Positions 1 to 6,852 of a stretch of DNA of 11,039 nt are shown in pieces. The stretch's first letter is position 1, and each line of letters opens with the position of its first letter. A model generated the notes under the pieces. The model was not told where the DNA came from and did not search any database. It saw only the letters and a list, made by a program, of their open reading frames with translations. Made by a program: the position numbers and the translations under genes. Origin of the DNA: Bdellovibrio sp. GTDB lineage: Bacteria > Bdellovibrionota > Bdellovibrionia > Bdellovibrionales > Bdellovibrionaceae. Location of the stretch: the NCBI GenBank assembly GCA_017745015.1, contig JAGIAF010000018.1:7300-18338 (forward strand), in the 5' to 3' direction.

Positions 1-1155
1 TCCGAAGGAATGATGGAGGGCGTTGTCGTTGTAGCTTCGGACATCACGTCCCTTGTAGAAGCAAAAGCTCAAGCAGAAAAAGATCGCAACTATGCAAACC
101 TGATCATCAACTTGGTGCAAAACAAAAAAGAGATCGGCCGTTTTGTGCGCGAGTCTCAGTCTTTACTTAAAGACCTCCAACAAGGCTTAGAAAAATCCTG
201 GGAATCCGCAGATGACGAGTTCCTTTTCCGCCAACTGCACACTCTTAAAGGCGGTGCGGCCCTTTTCTCCATCCAAGAAATGGCGGAGTCATGTCACAAA
301 GCGGAAACATTGCTGGCGGAATTTAAAGAATCCCGCAGCGCCGACCAATACATGCATTTAAAATCTGAGAGTAGCTCTATCGCAGAGTCTTTCTCTGCCT
401 TCTTGAAAAAGACAAAGGAAATCCTTGGCAACTCGGCCCTTTCCCAAGAACGCCAGTTAGAAATCTCGGTCAGTCGCTTCAAGGAAGCTTTAGATAAGCT
501 CCAAGCGCTTCCTCAAGGGAATAAGGCCGCGAATTTATTAATTGATGAATTCATGATGGAGCCCGTGGGATCTTTCTTCGTCGCTTATAATGACGTGGCG
601 ATGAAAGTCGCAGAAAAACAGGATAAGATTTTAAATCCTGTGATTCTTAAAAACTCAGAGCTCAAAGTTCTGCCAGAGATTTATTCAAACCTCTTTGCAA
701 CTTTTGTGCATTCATTTAGAAATTCCGTAGATCACGGCATCGAACTGCCTCACGTTCGCGAAGAACAAGGTAAAATCGCTGCCGGCTCTATTCACGTCTC
801 CTTCGAAATTCAAAGAAAACCGGATCTTGATACTCTGTTGATTCGTATCGACGACGATGGCAGCGGCGTGAACCCTGAGAAGATTCGCGAAAAGCTTGCG
901 AAAAAGAATATCGATACCGCTCACGAGTCCGATGCGGAAGTGATTCAACATATTTTTGACAGCCAGTTCTCCACTCGCGATCAAGTCACGGAGACCTCAG
1001 GTCGTGGCGTCGGCATGGATGCAATTAAACACGCTGCAGAAGAGCTTGGTGGCCGTGTGTGGGTTGAATCTGTATATGGTCAAGGCACAAGCTTGTTCGT
1101 AGAGGTCCCTTACATCTTCGATCTTCTGCCGCACAAAAAACTTCAAGCGGCCTAA
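1..1155 (+). CDS. CheA-like hybrid sensor kinase (PAS end, HPt, ATPase), 5' partial
   Basis: The reading frame is open to the first base of the window, so the true start lies upstream. Residues here are counted from the ATG at base 10. Residues 1-27 look like the end of a PAS domain (VVVVASDIT) running into a helix. Residues 35-140 form a histidine phosphotransfer domain with the phospho-acceptor H77 in HTLKGGA. Residues 215-370 are a CheA-type ATPase: N box HSFRNSVDHG at 234-243, G1 box DDDGSG at 281-286, FSTRDQVT at 320-327 and GRGVGM at 331-336. The protein ends soon after the ATPase fold, so the CheW-like regulatory domain of classical CheA is missing. The stretch between HPt and ATPase (about 140-215) is too short and unlike a normal P3 dimerisation domain. 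It probably autophosphorylates H77 and passes phosphate to a receiver protein. The input signal is unknown because the sensor part is outside the window. Confidence 0.88.
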   Translation, partial: SEGMMEGVVVVASDITSLVEAKAQAEKDRNYANLIINLVQNKKEIGRFVRESQSLLKDLQQGLEKSWESADDEFLFRQLHTLKGGAALFSIQEMAESCHKAETLLAEFKESRSADQYMHLKSESSSIAESFSAFLKKTKEILGNSALSQERQLEISVSRFKEALDKLQALPQGNKAANLLIDEFMMEPVGSFFVAYNDVAMKVAEKQDKILNPVILKNSELKVLPEIYSNLFATFVHSFRNSVDHGIELPHVREEQGKIAAGSIHVSFEIQRKPDLDTLLIRIDDDGSGVNPEKIREKLAKKNIDTAHESDAEVIQHIFDSQFSTRDQVTETSGRGVGMDAIKHAAEELGGRVWVESVYGQGTSLFVEVPYIFDLLPHKKLQAA

Positions 1156-1166
1156 GTTCATTCCTA

Positions 1167-1195
1167 TTTACATCACTACTTTTGCTTTCTATAAT
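1167..1195 (+). promoter_or_regulatory. Sigma-70-type promoter for the aldo/keto reductase
   Basis: A -35 hexamer TTTACA (1167-1172, one mismatch to consensus) is separated by exactly 17 bases from a perfect -10 hexamer TATAAT (1190-1195). Transcription would begin near 1202, giving a leader of about 20 bases. That leader contains the AGAGG ribosome binding site at 1212-1216, five bases before the ATG. The promoter sits in the short gap after the kinase stop codon, so the reductase can be transcribed independently of the kinase. Confidence 0.8.
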
Positions 1196-1221
1196 CTCTT
1201 CAATTAAACGAAGAGGTTTAG

Positions 1222-2052
1222 ATGAGTTTTAAATCAGCAATTACACTTCGAGATAATCACTCCATGCCACAACTAGGATTTGGAGTATGGCAGGTTCCTG
1301 ACGCTGACGCCGAAATGGCCGTAGGCGAAGCCTTCAAAGCCGGATATCGCTCTATCGACACCGCTGCAATTTATCGCAATGAAGCCGGCGTGGGTCGCGC
1401 CATTGAAAAAAGCGGGCTTGCTCGTAACGAAATGTTCATCACCACAAAAGTTTGGAATGATGATCAGGGTTATGACAAGACAATGAAGGCCATGGATGCC
1501 AGCTTGAAAAAACTAGGTCTTGAGTATGTCGACCTGTACTTGGTGCACTGGCCATCTCCTCAACGAGGTCTTTATGTCGACACGTGGAAAGCATTGATTG
1601 AACTTAAAAAGCAAGGTAAAGCTAAATCTATCGGCGTATCGAATTTTATGCCGGAGCACCTACAACGAATTATTTCTGAAACTGGCGAAGTGCCGGTCCT
1701 CAATCAAATCGAGCTTCACCCTCACCTGCAGCAAAAAACTTTACGTGACTTCCATCAACGTCATGGAATTTTCACTGAATGCTGGAGTCCTCTGGGACAA
1801 GGAAAACTGCTTGCAGACGCAGCGATCAAATCCATCGCAGCAAAGCACAAAAAGAGCTCCGCTCAAGTGATCATCCGTTGGCACTTGCAAAATAATTTTA
1901 TCGTGATTCCAAAGTCTGCGACTCCGTCGCGCATCAAAGAAAACTTTGAAGTCTTCAACTTTACATTGGACGCCGACGATATGAAAAAAATTGAGGTCCT
2001 CGACAGCGACTCTGGCCGTATCGGCCCCAATCCAATGACGGCGGATTTCTAG
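1222..2052 (+). CDS. Aldo/keto reductase, 2,5-diketo-D-gluconate reductase-like (AKR5 type)
   Basis: This 276-residue protein is a full-length NADPH-dependent aldo/keto reductase with a TIM-barrel fold, cytoplasmic, reducing aldehydes or ketones to alcohols. The catalytic tetrad is complete: D46, Y51, K76 and H109. Family signatures are present: GYRSIDTAAIYRNE (41-54), LYLVHWPSP (106-114), KSIGVSNF (135-142), and the NADPH phosphate-binding segment IPKSATPSRIKEN (229-241). Length and motifs match the DkgA/DkgB/YvgN group, but the true substrate cannot be read from sequence. The ATG start is supported by AGAGG five bases upstream and by the near-perfect promoter before it. Its stop codon overlaps the stop codon of the convergent polyphosphate kinase gene. 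No N- or C-terminal extension or damage is seen. Confidence 0.95.
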   Translation: MSFKSAITLRDNHSMPQLGFGVWQVPDADAEMAVGEAFKAGYRSIDTAAIYRNEAGVGRAIEKSGLARNEMFITTKVWNDDQGYDKTMKAMDASLKKLGLEYVDLYLVHWPSPQRGLYVDTWKALIELKKQGKAKSIGVSNFMPEHLQRIISETGEVPVLNQIELHPHLQQKTLRDFHQRHGIFTECWSPLGQGKLLADAAIKSIAAKHKKSSAQVIIRWHLQNNFIVIPKSATPSRIKENFEVFNFTLDADDMKKIEVLDSDSGRIGPNPMTADF

Positions 2053-2843
2053 CTTTTATAGTGATCCGCAATAAGCTTCATCTTGTTGTAAGCTCCGCGA
2101 GGATTTTTAATCTTCCTCTTCGGAAACTTGATAGGCTTTTTAGGCACAGCTTTATACGGCACACTCTTAAGAATGTGGCGTATAATATTTAAGCGCACCT
2201 TCTTTTTGTCTTCCGAAATCGCCACATGCCAGGGAGCCCAGTCCGTATCCGTGGCGGCAAACATCTGATCTCGAGCTTTTGTATATTCATCCCACAGAGC
2301 AAAAGACTTCAAATCCATCGGCGACAGCTTCCAAACTTTTCGCCCATCATCCACACGATCTTTCAGACGACGCTCTTGCTCTTCGGGACTGACTTCAAGC
2401 CAGTACTTCAGCAATATAATTCCCGAATCCACCATCGCTTTCTCAATAAGGGGAGCGCCCTCTAAAAACTTCTGTACAACTTTCTTATCACTGAAACCCA
2501 TCACCTGCTCAACGCCTGCTCGATTGTACCAACTGCGATCAAAGATCACGATCTCCCCCGCCGCTGGAAAATGGGTCACATAGCGCTGCATGTACATTTG
2601 CGTATTTTCACGATTCGAAGGTGCCGGCAGAGCTACCACGCGAAATACGCGAGGACTCACTCGCTCCGTAAGGGCTTTAATCGACCCTCCCTTACCTGCG
2701 CCGTCGCGTCCCTCGAAAACGATGCAGACTTTCAACCCCTTATGCACCACCCACTGCTGCAACTTCACAAGCTCCACGTGAAGTCGTTTGAGCTCTTTGG
2801 AATACGCCTTGTTACTGAGTTTCGTTTCATTCTGATTGGCCAT
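2049..2843 (-). CDS. ppk2: Polyphosphate kinase 2 (PPK2), single-domain, class I-like
   Basis: This 264-residue cytoplasmic kinase should transfer phosphate between polyphosphate and nucleoside diphosphates. It carries a Walker A loop GRDGAGKG (45-52), a Walker B region IVIFDRSWYNR (98-108) and a lid module RLKDRVDDGRK (159-169) followed by WKLSPMD (171-177). The wording around ALPAPSNRE (71-79) and AGVEQVMGF (109-117) resembles the one-domain class I PPK2 group, which mainly makes NTP from NDP. That class assignment is inference from recall. The C-terminal tail (231-250) is very rich in lysine, proline and arginine, which could help bind the polyanionic polyphosphate. The ATG start has only weak Shine-Dalgarno pairing. 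The gene is divergent from the SulP transporter and convergent with the aldo/keto reductase. Confidence 0.94.
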   Translation of the reverse strand: MANQNETKLSNKAYSKELKRLHVELVKLQQWVVHKGLKVCIVFEGRDGAGKGGSIKALTERVSPRVFRVVALPAPSNRENTQMYMQRYVTHFPAAGEIVIFDRSWYNRAGVEQVMGFSDKKVVQKFLEGAPLIEKAMVDSGIILLKYWLEVSPEEQERRLKDRVDDGRKVWKLSPMDLKSFALWDEYTKARDQMFAATDTDWAPWHVAISEDKKKVRLNIIRHILKSVPYKAVPKKPIKFPKRKIKNPRGAYNKMKLIADHYKS

Positions 2844-2946
2844 AGATGAATTTTAGAGAAGATTCCCGGGGACATGTATTTGATCTTTAACACGTAAAAC
2901 CAATGACACAGATATTCCTCTAAAAAATCGTAGTACTTTTACTTTT
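2844..2946. other. Divergent intergenic region, ppk2 / sulP
   Basis: This AT-rich spacer of 103 bases must hold the promoters of both ppk2 (leftward) and the SulP gene (rightward). I see a possible -35 TTGATC at 2880-2885, but no convincing -10 at the right distance. Neither start codon has a strong ribosome binding site. No palindrome of note is apparent. Confidence 0.4.
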
Positions 2947-4578
2947 ATGAAGCCTGCCCACTTCAGTCTTAAAGAAACTCTGGCGGGATTAACCACCGCC
3001 GCTGTTGTCATTCCTAAAGCCATGGCCTATGCCTCAGTTGCAGGTTTATCCTTGGCCGTCGGTATGTACACTTGCTTGCTGCCCATCATAGTTTATGCGT
3101 TTCTTGGCACATCCCAAGTTCTCAGTGTCACTTCTACTACCACCTTGGCTATTCTCACTGCCACGGAACAAACGAATTTCCCCGCTTCAGCTCCAACGCT
3201 GACGGTTCTGGTGGGCCTAGTTCTGATTGCTGCAGCCGTCTTTCGCTTGGGGTTTCTTTCAAACTTTATTTCTTCATCGGTGTTGATTGGTTTTAAATGC
3301 GGCATTGGATTGGTCATCATTCTAGATCAAGCGGCAAAGCTTTTTGGCTTACACATAGCCAAGCAAAATTTCTTTTTCGATTTAGGGCATCTTATTCAAA
3401 GCCTCCCTCAGTCATCTCTGCCCTCGGTGATTCTCTCTCTAGGCGCCTTTGCTACTTACTACGCCTTAAGGAAATGGCTTCCTAAATTTCCAGGTTCTTT
3501 AGTACTTATTGCTGGCGGCATTCTGCTTTCTTGGTACTTCCAATTCAAAGACCAATTCGGCATCGCCGTGGTTGGAGAAATTCCCTTGGGACTTCCCACG
3601 TTGTCTCGCCCCAGTTGGTCATTAATTGGAGACTTAATCCCGGGTGCCTTAGGCATTGCACTGATGAGTTTTACTGAATCCATCGCCGTCGCACGAACCT
3701 TCTATCGCAGCGGCGATAAGCCCCTCAATCCCGATCGCGAACTCCTTGCCACGGGAGCCGGCAATATTCTTGGAGGACTTTTCAATGCCATGCCTTCCGG
3801 AGGCGGCGCCTCGCAAACGGCCGTCTATCGCGCAGCCGGAGGTTCCACTCAGCAAGGGCATTTAATAGTCGCAGCTGTGGCCGCCGCGACATTGCTCTTC
3901 CTCGCTCCCTTGTTGAGCTATCTGCCACACCCACTGCTTGCAGCAATCGTTATCATCTATTCCCTCAGTCTGATACAGGTCGAAGAGTTCAAGGAAGTTT
4001 TCAAAATCAGAAACATGGAGTTCCGCTGGGCCGTTGCCGCCTGCTGCGGAGTTTTAATCTTTGGCACCTTGAAAGGAATTTTAATCGCCATCATCATGTC
4101 GCTCTTGGGCCTCGCCAGCCAAACAACCTTCGCGCGGGTTTCCGTTCTCGGTCGCAAGAGACACACAGCAGTTTTACGTCCGCTTTCAGATGAACATCCC
4201 CAAGATGAAACTTTTCCGGGGCTTCTTATTCTGAGACCCGAAGGTCGTATTTTCTTTTTAAATGCGCAGATTATCGGAACACAGATCAAAACCCTCGTGC
4301 AAAAGCACAATCCACACACTCTCTTGGTGGATCTTTCGCGCGTTCAGGATATCGAATATTCTGCTCTGAAAATGTTGATGGAAGGAGAACGAGCCATGGC
4401 CGGCCGAGGCATCACCGTCTGGTTCTCTGCTATGAATCCAAATGTTTTGGATATGGTCCGACGTTCTGGCTGGGACACGTACTTACAATCACGCATGTTC
4501 TTCAATGCCCAGCTCGCCGTGGATCTCTATTTAACGGGTCACCACCGCCGTGATGATACTCGGGGCATGAGCATCTAG
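2947..4578 (+). CDS. SulP-family inorganic anion transporter with STAS domain
   Basis: This 543-residue inner-membrane protein has the SulP/SLC26 layout. A hydrophobic multi-span transporter domain covers about residues 8-395, and a cytoplasmic STAS domain about 424-528. The first-helix signature appears as IPKAMAYASVAG (22-33). The helix-10 region appears as GGLFNAMPSGGGASQTAV (276-293), followed by AAGGSTQ (296-302). The STAS core reads VDLSRVQDIEYSALKML (461-477), with E470 where Asp is usual and S472 at the usual Ser/Thr position. Family members move sulfate, bicarbonate or other anions, usually with H+ or Na+; the substrate cannot be told here. Two normally conserved anion-site residues differ (see findings). 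The ATG start lacks a clear Shine-Dalgarno sequence, but fits the expected N-terminal length. The last 48 bases overlap the convergent methyltransferase-like gene. Confidence 0.93.
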   Translation: MKPAHFSLKETLAGLTTAAVVIPKAMAYASVAGLSLAVGMYTCLLPIIVYAFLGTSQVLSVTSTTTLAILTATEQTNFPASAPTLTVLVGLVLIAAAVFRLGFLSNFISSSVLIGFKCGIGLVIILDQAAKLFGLHIAKQNFFFDLGHLIQSLPQSSLPSVILSLGAFATYYALRKWLPKFPGSLVLIAGGILLSWYFQFKDQFGIAVVGEIPLGLPTLSRPSWSLIGDLIPGALGIALMSFTESIAVARTFYRSGDKPLNPDRELLATGAGNILGGLFNAMPSGGGASQTAVYRAAGGSTQQGHLIVAAVAAATLLFLAPLLSYLPHPLLAAIVIIYSLSLIQVEEFKEVFKIRNMEFRWAVAACCGVLIFGTLKGILIAIIMSLLGLASQTTFARVSVLGRKRHTAVLRPLSDEHPQDETFPGLLILRPEGRIFFLNAQIIGTQIKTLVQKHNPHTLLVDLSRVQDIEYSALKMLMEGERAMAGRGITVWFSAMNPNVLDMVRRSGWDTYLQSRMFFNAQLAVDLYLTGHHRRDDTRGMSI

Positions 4579-5061
4579 ATTCACGATATTATAATTATGA
4601 TCTTCTAAGACTTTGCGCAGATCCTCTTCGGAGTAAAACTGTATCACCCGAGCGCCCTCGCGAAGTTCACCTTGTCCTTTGGGTACTGATAAAAACAAGG
4701 CGCCCTTATTAGGTAGAATCAAATGCAACACTTCCAAGGTGTGCTCAAGATCACTCTGAGCCATGTGCTCAAAAGCCGATCCGGCCCAAATGCCGCCAAT
4801 ATCTTTCGGCAACTTCAAAGAGCCAACGTCCTCAAATTTTCCCTCGATAATTTCGTAACCTTCGGCTTTCCACTTCTTGATACGAGTGGCATCACTTTCT
4901 ACGACAGCCACATTGAAGCCACGTTTTTTAAATTTATCCAGAAGATCATTAGGCCCCGTGCCAATCACCAGAATCGTCTGCGAAATTTCCACAAAGTACA
5001 AAAAGCTCTGAACACTTTTCAGAGCCTCGGGAGGAATATCAGAAGTCTCAATTAATTCCAC
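4531..5061 (-). CDS. SAM-dependent methyltransferase-like protein (class I fold)
   Basis: This 176-residue protein looks like a small class I methyltransferase. Motif I is ILVIGTGPND (30-39), the acidic end of the second strand is VAVVESD (51-57), and an IWAGSAFEHM segment (91-100) takes the place of the usual motif after strand 4. LPNKGALFLSVPKG (116-129) matches the strand 5 region, and FYSEEDLRKVLEDHNY (142-157) matches the late helix common in the Methyltransf_11/23 groups. The substrate is unknown. It starts with GTG, and a strong AGGAG (complement of 5068-5072), six bases upstream, fixes that start. The 3' end overlaps the end of the SulP gene by 48 bases, tail to tail. Motif I has Pro-Asn where a third Gly is common, so activity is likely but not certain. 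Confidence 0.8.
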   Translation of the reverse strand: MELIETSDIPPEALKSVQSFLYFVEISQTILVIGTGPNDLLDKFKKRGFNVAVVESDATRIKKWKAEGYEIIEGKFEDVGSLKLPKDIGGIWAGSAFEHMAQSDLEHTLEVLHLILPNKGALFLSVPKGQGELREGARVIQFYSEEDLRKVLEDHNYNIVNLDAHAPSIITAVVTR

Positions 5062-5067
5062 AAACGT

Positions 5068-5072
5068 CTCCT
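5068..5072 (-). promoter_or_regulatory. Ribosome binding site deciding a GTG start
   Basis: Read on the minus strand, AGGAG stands six bases before the GTG at 5061-5059. No ATG in the same frame lies near, so this site supports translation of the methyltransferase-like protein from GTG. Confidence 0.75.
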
Positions 5073-5134
5073 AGAGTAAGTTTGCTTTATTGTGTCGAGA
5101 GCCTGATTTTGATTCATTATGTATTTTTCCAAAT

Positions 5135-5163
5135 AAAAAAGGCGCCTCATCAGCGCCTTTTTC
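5135..5163. terminator. Intrinsic terminator, bidirectional in form
   Basis: A perfect 10-bp stem pairs AAAAAGGCGC (5136-5145) with GCGCCTTTTT (5153-5162) around a 7-base loop. On the minus strand the stem is followed by a U tract, so it should end the transcript of the CheY-like gene that stops at 5186. The mirror arrangement could also stop rightward read-through. It insulates the methyltransferase-like gene from the genes to its right. Confidence 0.88.
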
Positions 5164-5185
5164 TATTCAAGATATGTCCACACAA

Positions 5186-5590
5186 TTACTTGTTATGTTT
5201 TTGCCAAGCCGCTTTGAGTTTGTCCTCAAAGATCTTCGCCGAGAACGGTTTCACGATGTACTGAGAAACACCGGCAAGAACGGCTTCCGTCACTTGATCG
5301 CGCTCAGACTCTGAAGTTAAAAGAACGAAAGGAAGATTCGTCCACTCTGCTGTGGCACGAACGTGCTTCAACAGATCCAGGCCTTTCATCTTAGGCATAT
5401 TCCAATCGCAGATAACCAACTGAATGTTGGTACCTGTTGAGTTTAATTGCATCAAGATTTTCAAACCCTCTTCGCCGTCGCCAGCTTCTTGAAGATTTTT
5501 GTAGCCCATGGTTTTAAGAGTGTTCTTCACCAGGTCTCTGATAGACGGCATATCATCAATTACTAAGATGCGGGTTTCTGGGGGAAACAT
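5186..5590 (-). CDS. Stand-alone CheY-like response regulator (receiver domain only)
   Basis: The 134-residue protein is a single receiver domain with no output domain. The acidic pocket is D12 and D13, the phospho-acceptor is D62 in ICDWNMPKMKG (60-70), the switch threonine is T92, the aromatic switch position is Y111, and the conserved lysine is K114 in VKPF. The DWNMP wording and length are close to chemotaxis CheY. Phosphorylated by a histidine kinase, it would act by binding a partner such as a motor switch or another signalling protein. No chemotaxis genes adjoin it; the CheA-like kinase at the left end is a possible but unproven partner. An AGGAG (complement of 5601-5605) lies ten bases before the ATG, slightly far. 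The ChaN-like gene lies 67 bases upstream on the same strand, so co-transcription is possible. Confidence 0.92.
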   Translation of the reverse strand: MFPPETRILVIDDMPSIRDLVKNTLKTMGYKNLQEAGDGEEGLKILMQLNSTGTNIQLVICDWNMPKMKGLDLLKHVRATAEWTNLPFVLLTSESERDQVTEAVLAGVSQYIVKPFSAKIFEDKLKAAWQKHNK

Positions 5591-5605
5591 AAAGGCTTCG
5601 CTCCT

Positions 5606-5650
5606 CGAGGTTTATTCGTTTATTTTAGAAAAAACCTCCACGAAACCCAA
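5606..5650 (-). promoter_or_regulatory. Possible promoter of the CheY-like gene, with an inverted repeat
   Basis: On the minus strand a TAAAAT -10 (complement of 5622-5627) lies 17 bases after TTGGGT (complement of 5645-5650), a weak -35. The start would fall near 5615, leaving a short leader with the AGGAG site. A 7-bp inverted repeat, GAGGTTT (5607-5613) and AAACCTC (5632-5638), brackets the -10 and could be an operator. Both calls are by eye. Confidence 0.35.
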
Positions 5651-5657
5651 AAGCTAT

Positions 5658-6533
5658 TTACTGCCCTGGACCTTTTGCTGAGGAAAGAATCAAGAGGTCC
5701 GAGCGGATCCCATACTTTTCAGGCGTAACTTCCTCTTTGATCTCTGAATCAGATAAGCCAAAAGTATTGATTTGTGAAACGGTCACGACTGGAATCCCCC
5801 GTACACGAGCGCGAATACGATCAGGCAACCCGCCCCCATAAGCGACGTGAAATTCTCCGACCACAATCACCAGCACTTGCTGTGGATGAGCTTTCAAATA
5901 CTCCGTCGCCTGCCACGCCATCGTATCATCCCAAATAGACTGCGCCGCAAAGTAGCGCTCGCCCGCTTCGGGATTTGGCAAGTGAGGCATCATCCCCAAG
6001 AATCGCTCTTTATAAGAGTCACGTCCCAAAGAAAACTGCGGCGGCAACAAGGCTTTCTCTTCTTCATTTAAAGAAGCGAATCCTGTCTTCGCCACTTTCC
6101 CCGTGATCGTGCGAGGCGCATTCAACGCCACGGTCGCCGCCCCTTCTGCTAAATTCGAGAAAAGAGTTTGCTCACGGTAAAAATCGAAAGACGGACTTTT
6201 CCAATTAATAGCTGCCAGGAAATCCGCTTCACTCAAGGTCTCATGGCGATACGAGTCAAGCAGGTGCTGTTCAGTGTATGTAAAAAATTCCATCCCCACC
6301 GCAACAGTGCGTCCTTGGCGACGCAACTCACTCATAACCTCAATTTGTTGACGCTGATGCTCTTTATGACCGTGATTTTCGCCTATCACGACGATGGAAC
6401 CGGGGGTGACTTGGGAGAGAGCCTCGGATAAAGTCGTTTCTTTCAGGTCATTCCCCCTGAAAATGCCACTGGTTTGGGCATGAGCACAGGCCGACAGAAG
6501 AATGGCCACCAAAATTAGGTTCAGCGACTTCAT
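5658..6533 (-). CDS. ChaN-like (DUF399/Cofac_haem_bdg) lipoprotein
   Basis: The 291-residue precursor has a short charged start, a hydrophobic stretch and a lipobox LSAC with the lipidated cysteine at C16. The residue after Cys is Ala, which does not signal inner-membrane retention, so an outer-membrane anchor is likely. The body carries the motifs of the ChaN family of haem-binding lipoproteins: VVIGENHGHKEHQ (48-60), VGMEFF (79-84), LNAPRTI (137-143), AAQSIWDDTMA (196-206) and VVGEFHVAYGGGLPDRI (224-240). Histidines H54, H57, H59 and H229 and glutamates E52, E82 and E227 are candidates for cofactor or metal binding. ChaN in Campylobacter binds haem and is linked to iron uptake. Here there is no iron-transport gene next door, so that role is only inferred. 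An AGAGGG site (complement of 6542-6547) sits eight bases before the ATG. Length is normal for the family. Confidence 0.88.
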   Translation of the reverse strand: MKSLNLILVAILLSACAHAQTSGIFRGNDLKETTLSEALSQVTPGSIVVIGENHGHKEHQRQQIEVMSELRRQGRTVAVGMEFFTYTEQHLLDSYRHETLSEADFLAAINWKSPSFDFYREQTLFSNLAEGAATVALNAPRTITGKVAKTGFASLNEEEKALLPPQFSLGRDSYKERFLGMMPHLPNPEAGERYFAAQSIWDDTMAWQATEYLKAHPQQVLVIVVGEFHVAYGGGLPDRIRARVRGIPVVTVSQINTFGLSDSEIKEEVTPEKYGIRSDLLILSSAKGPGQ

Positions 6534-6672
6534 GAAAAATTCCCTCTCTAGACGTGAATTTGCCTGTTGAAGTTTCCGTTTTCATTTGATACCTTGAGCC
6601 CCTTTGAAAAGGTATTGTCATTTTTTCTAAGTTACGCGTGGCAATACATATGAAGGTTTATAGAGGTACGAA
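6534..6672. promoter_or_regulatory. Divergent promoter region and rpmG leader with overlapping inverted repeats
   Basis: This spacer separates the leftward ChaN-like gene from the rightward rpmG. A possible rpmG promoter is TTGAAA (6604-6609), 16 bases, TCTAAG (6626-6631); the -10 is weak. Inverted repeat 1 is ATACCTT (6589-6595) with AAGGTAT (6609-6615). Inverted repeat 2 is GTATTGTCA (6612-6620) with TGGCAATAC (6639-6647), one G-U pair. The repeats share bases 6612-6615, so they cannot both form. A run of six T (6621-6626) follows the first. The region ends with AGAGG (6662-6666), six bases before the rpmG ATG. Confidence 0.4.
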
Positions 6673-6852
6673 ATGGCTAAAAAATCAGGAAGAATCATCA
6701 TCACGCTTGAGTGCACTGAAGCTCGCGCTGAAGGCAAACCAGTTTCTCGTTACACAACGACAAAAAACAAAACTAAGACTCCAAGCCGTCTTGAGAAAAA
6801 GAAATACAACCCAAATCTTAAGCGTCACACAGTTCACAGAGAAACTAAGTAA
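6673..6852 (+). CDS. rpmG: 50S ribosomal protein L33, zinc-free type
   Basis: This short gene encodes 59 residues beginning MAKKSGRIIITLECTEA and ending RHTVHRETK, a typical L33 of the large ribosomal subunit near the E site. Core family features are the basic stretch YTTTKNKTKTPSRLEKKKY and the RHTVHRE tail. Zinc-binding L33 has two CxxC pairs; here only C14 is left, and the second pair is replaced by YNPNLKR (Asn and Leu in place of Cys), so this is the C-minus form that needs no zinc. AGAGG lies six bases before the ATG. Its stop and the ATG of dcd overlap in TAATG, indicating translational coupling. The familiar rpmG neighbours (rpmB, or tRNA-Trp/secE/nusG) are absent. Confidence 0.95.
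   Translation: MAKKSGRIIITLECTEARAEGKPVSRYTTTKNKTKTPSRLEKKKYNPNLKRHTVHRETK

Noticed and set aside
1196..1215. CTCTTC/GAAGAG inverted repeat covering the AGAGG site of the aldo/keto reductase
   Set aside because: The predicted transcription start (about 1202) lies inside it, so the left arm would not be in the mRNA; a 6-bp match with an 8-base loop is also easily chance.
2014..2026. GGCCG/CGGCC hairpin near the end of the aldo/keto reductase gene as a terminator
   Set aside because: No T run follows on either strand close to the stem, and it lies fully within codons of a conserved gene.
2880..2916. TTGATC with AGATATT as a promoter for the SulP gene
   Set aside because: The spacing is about 25 bases, far from the 16-18 expected, and no -10-like hexamer stands at the proper distance.
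3957..4319. Open frame of 120 codons on the minus strand within the SulP gene
   Set aside because: It is antisense to the last membrane spans and start of the STAS domain and shows no recognisable motif.
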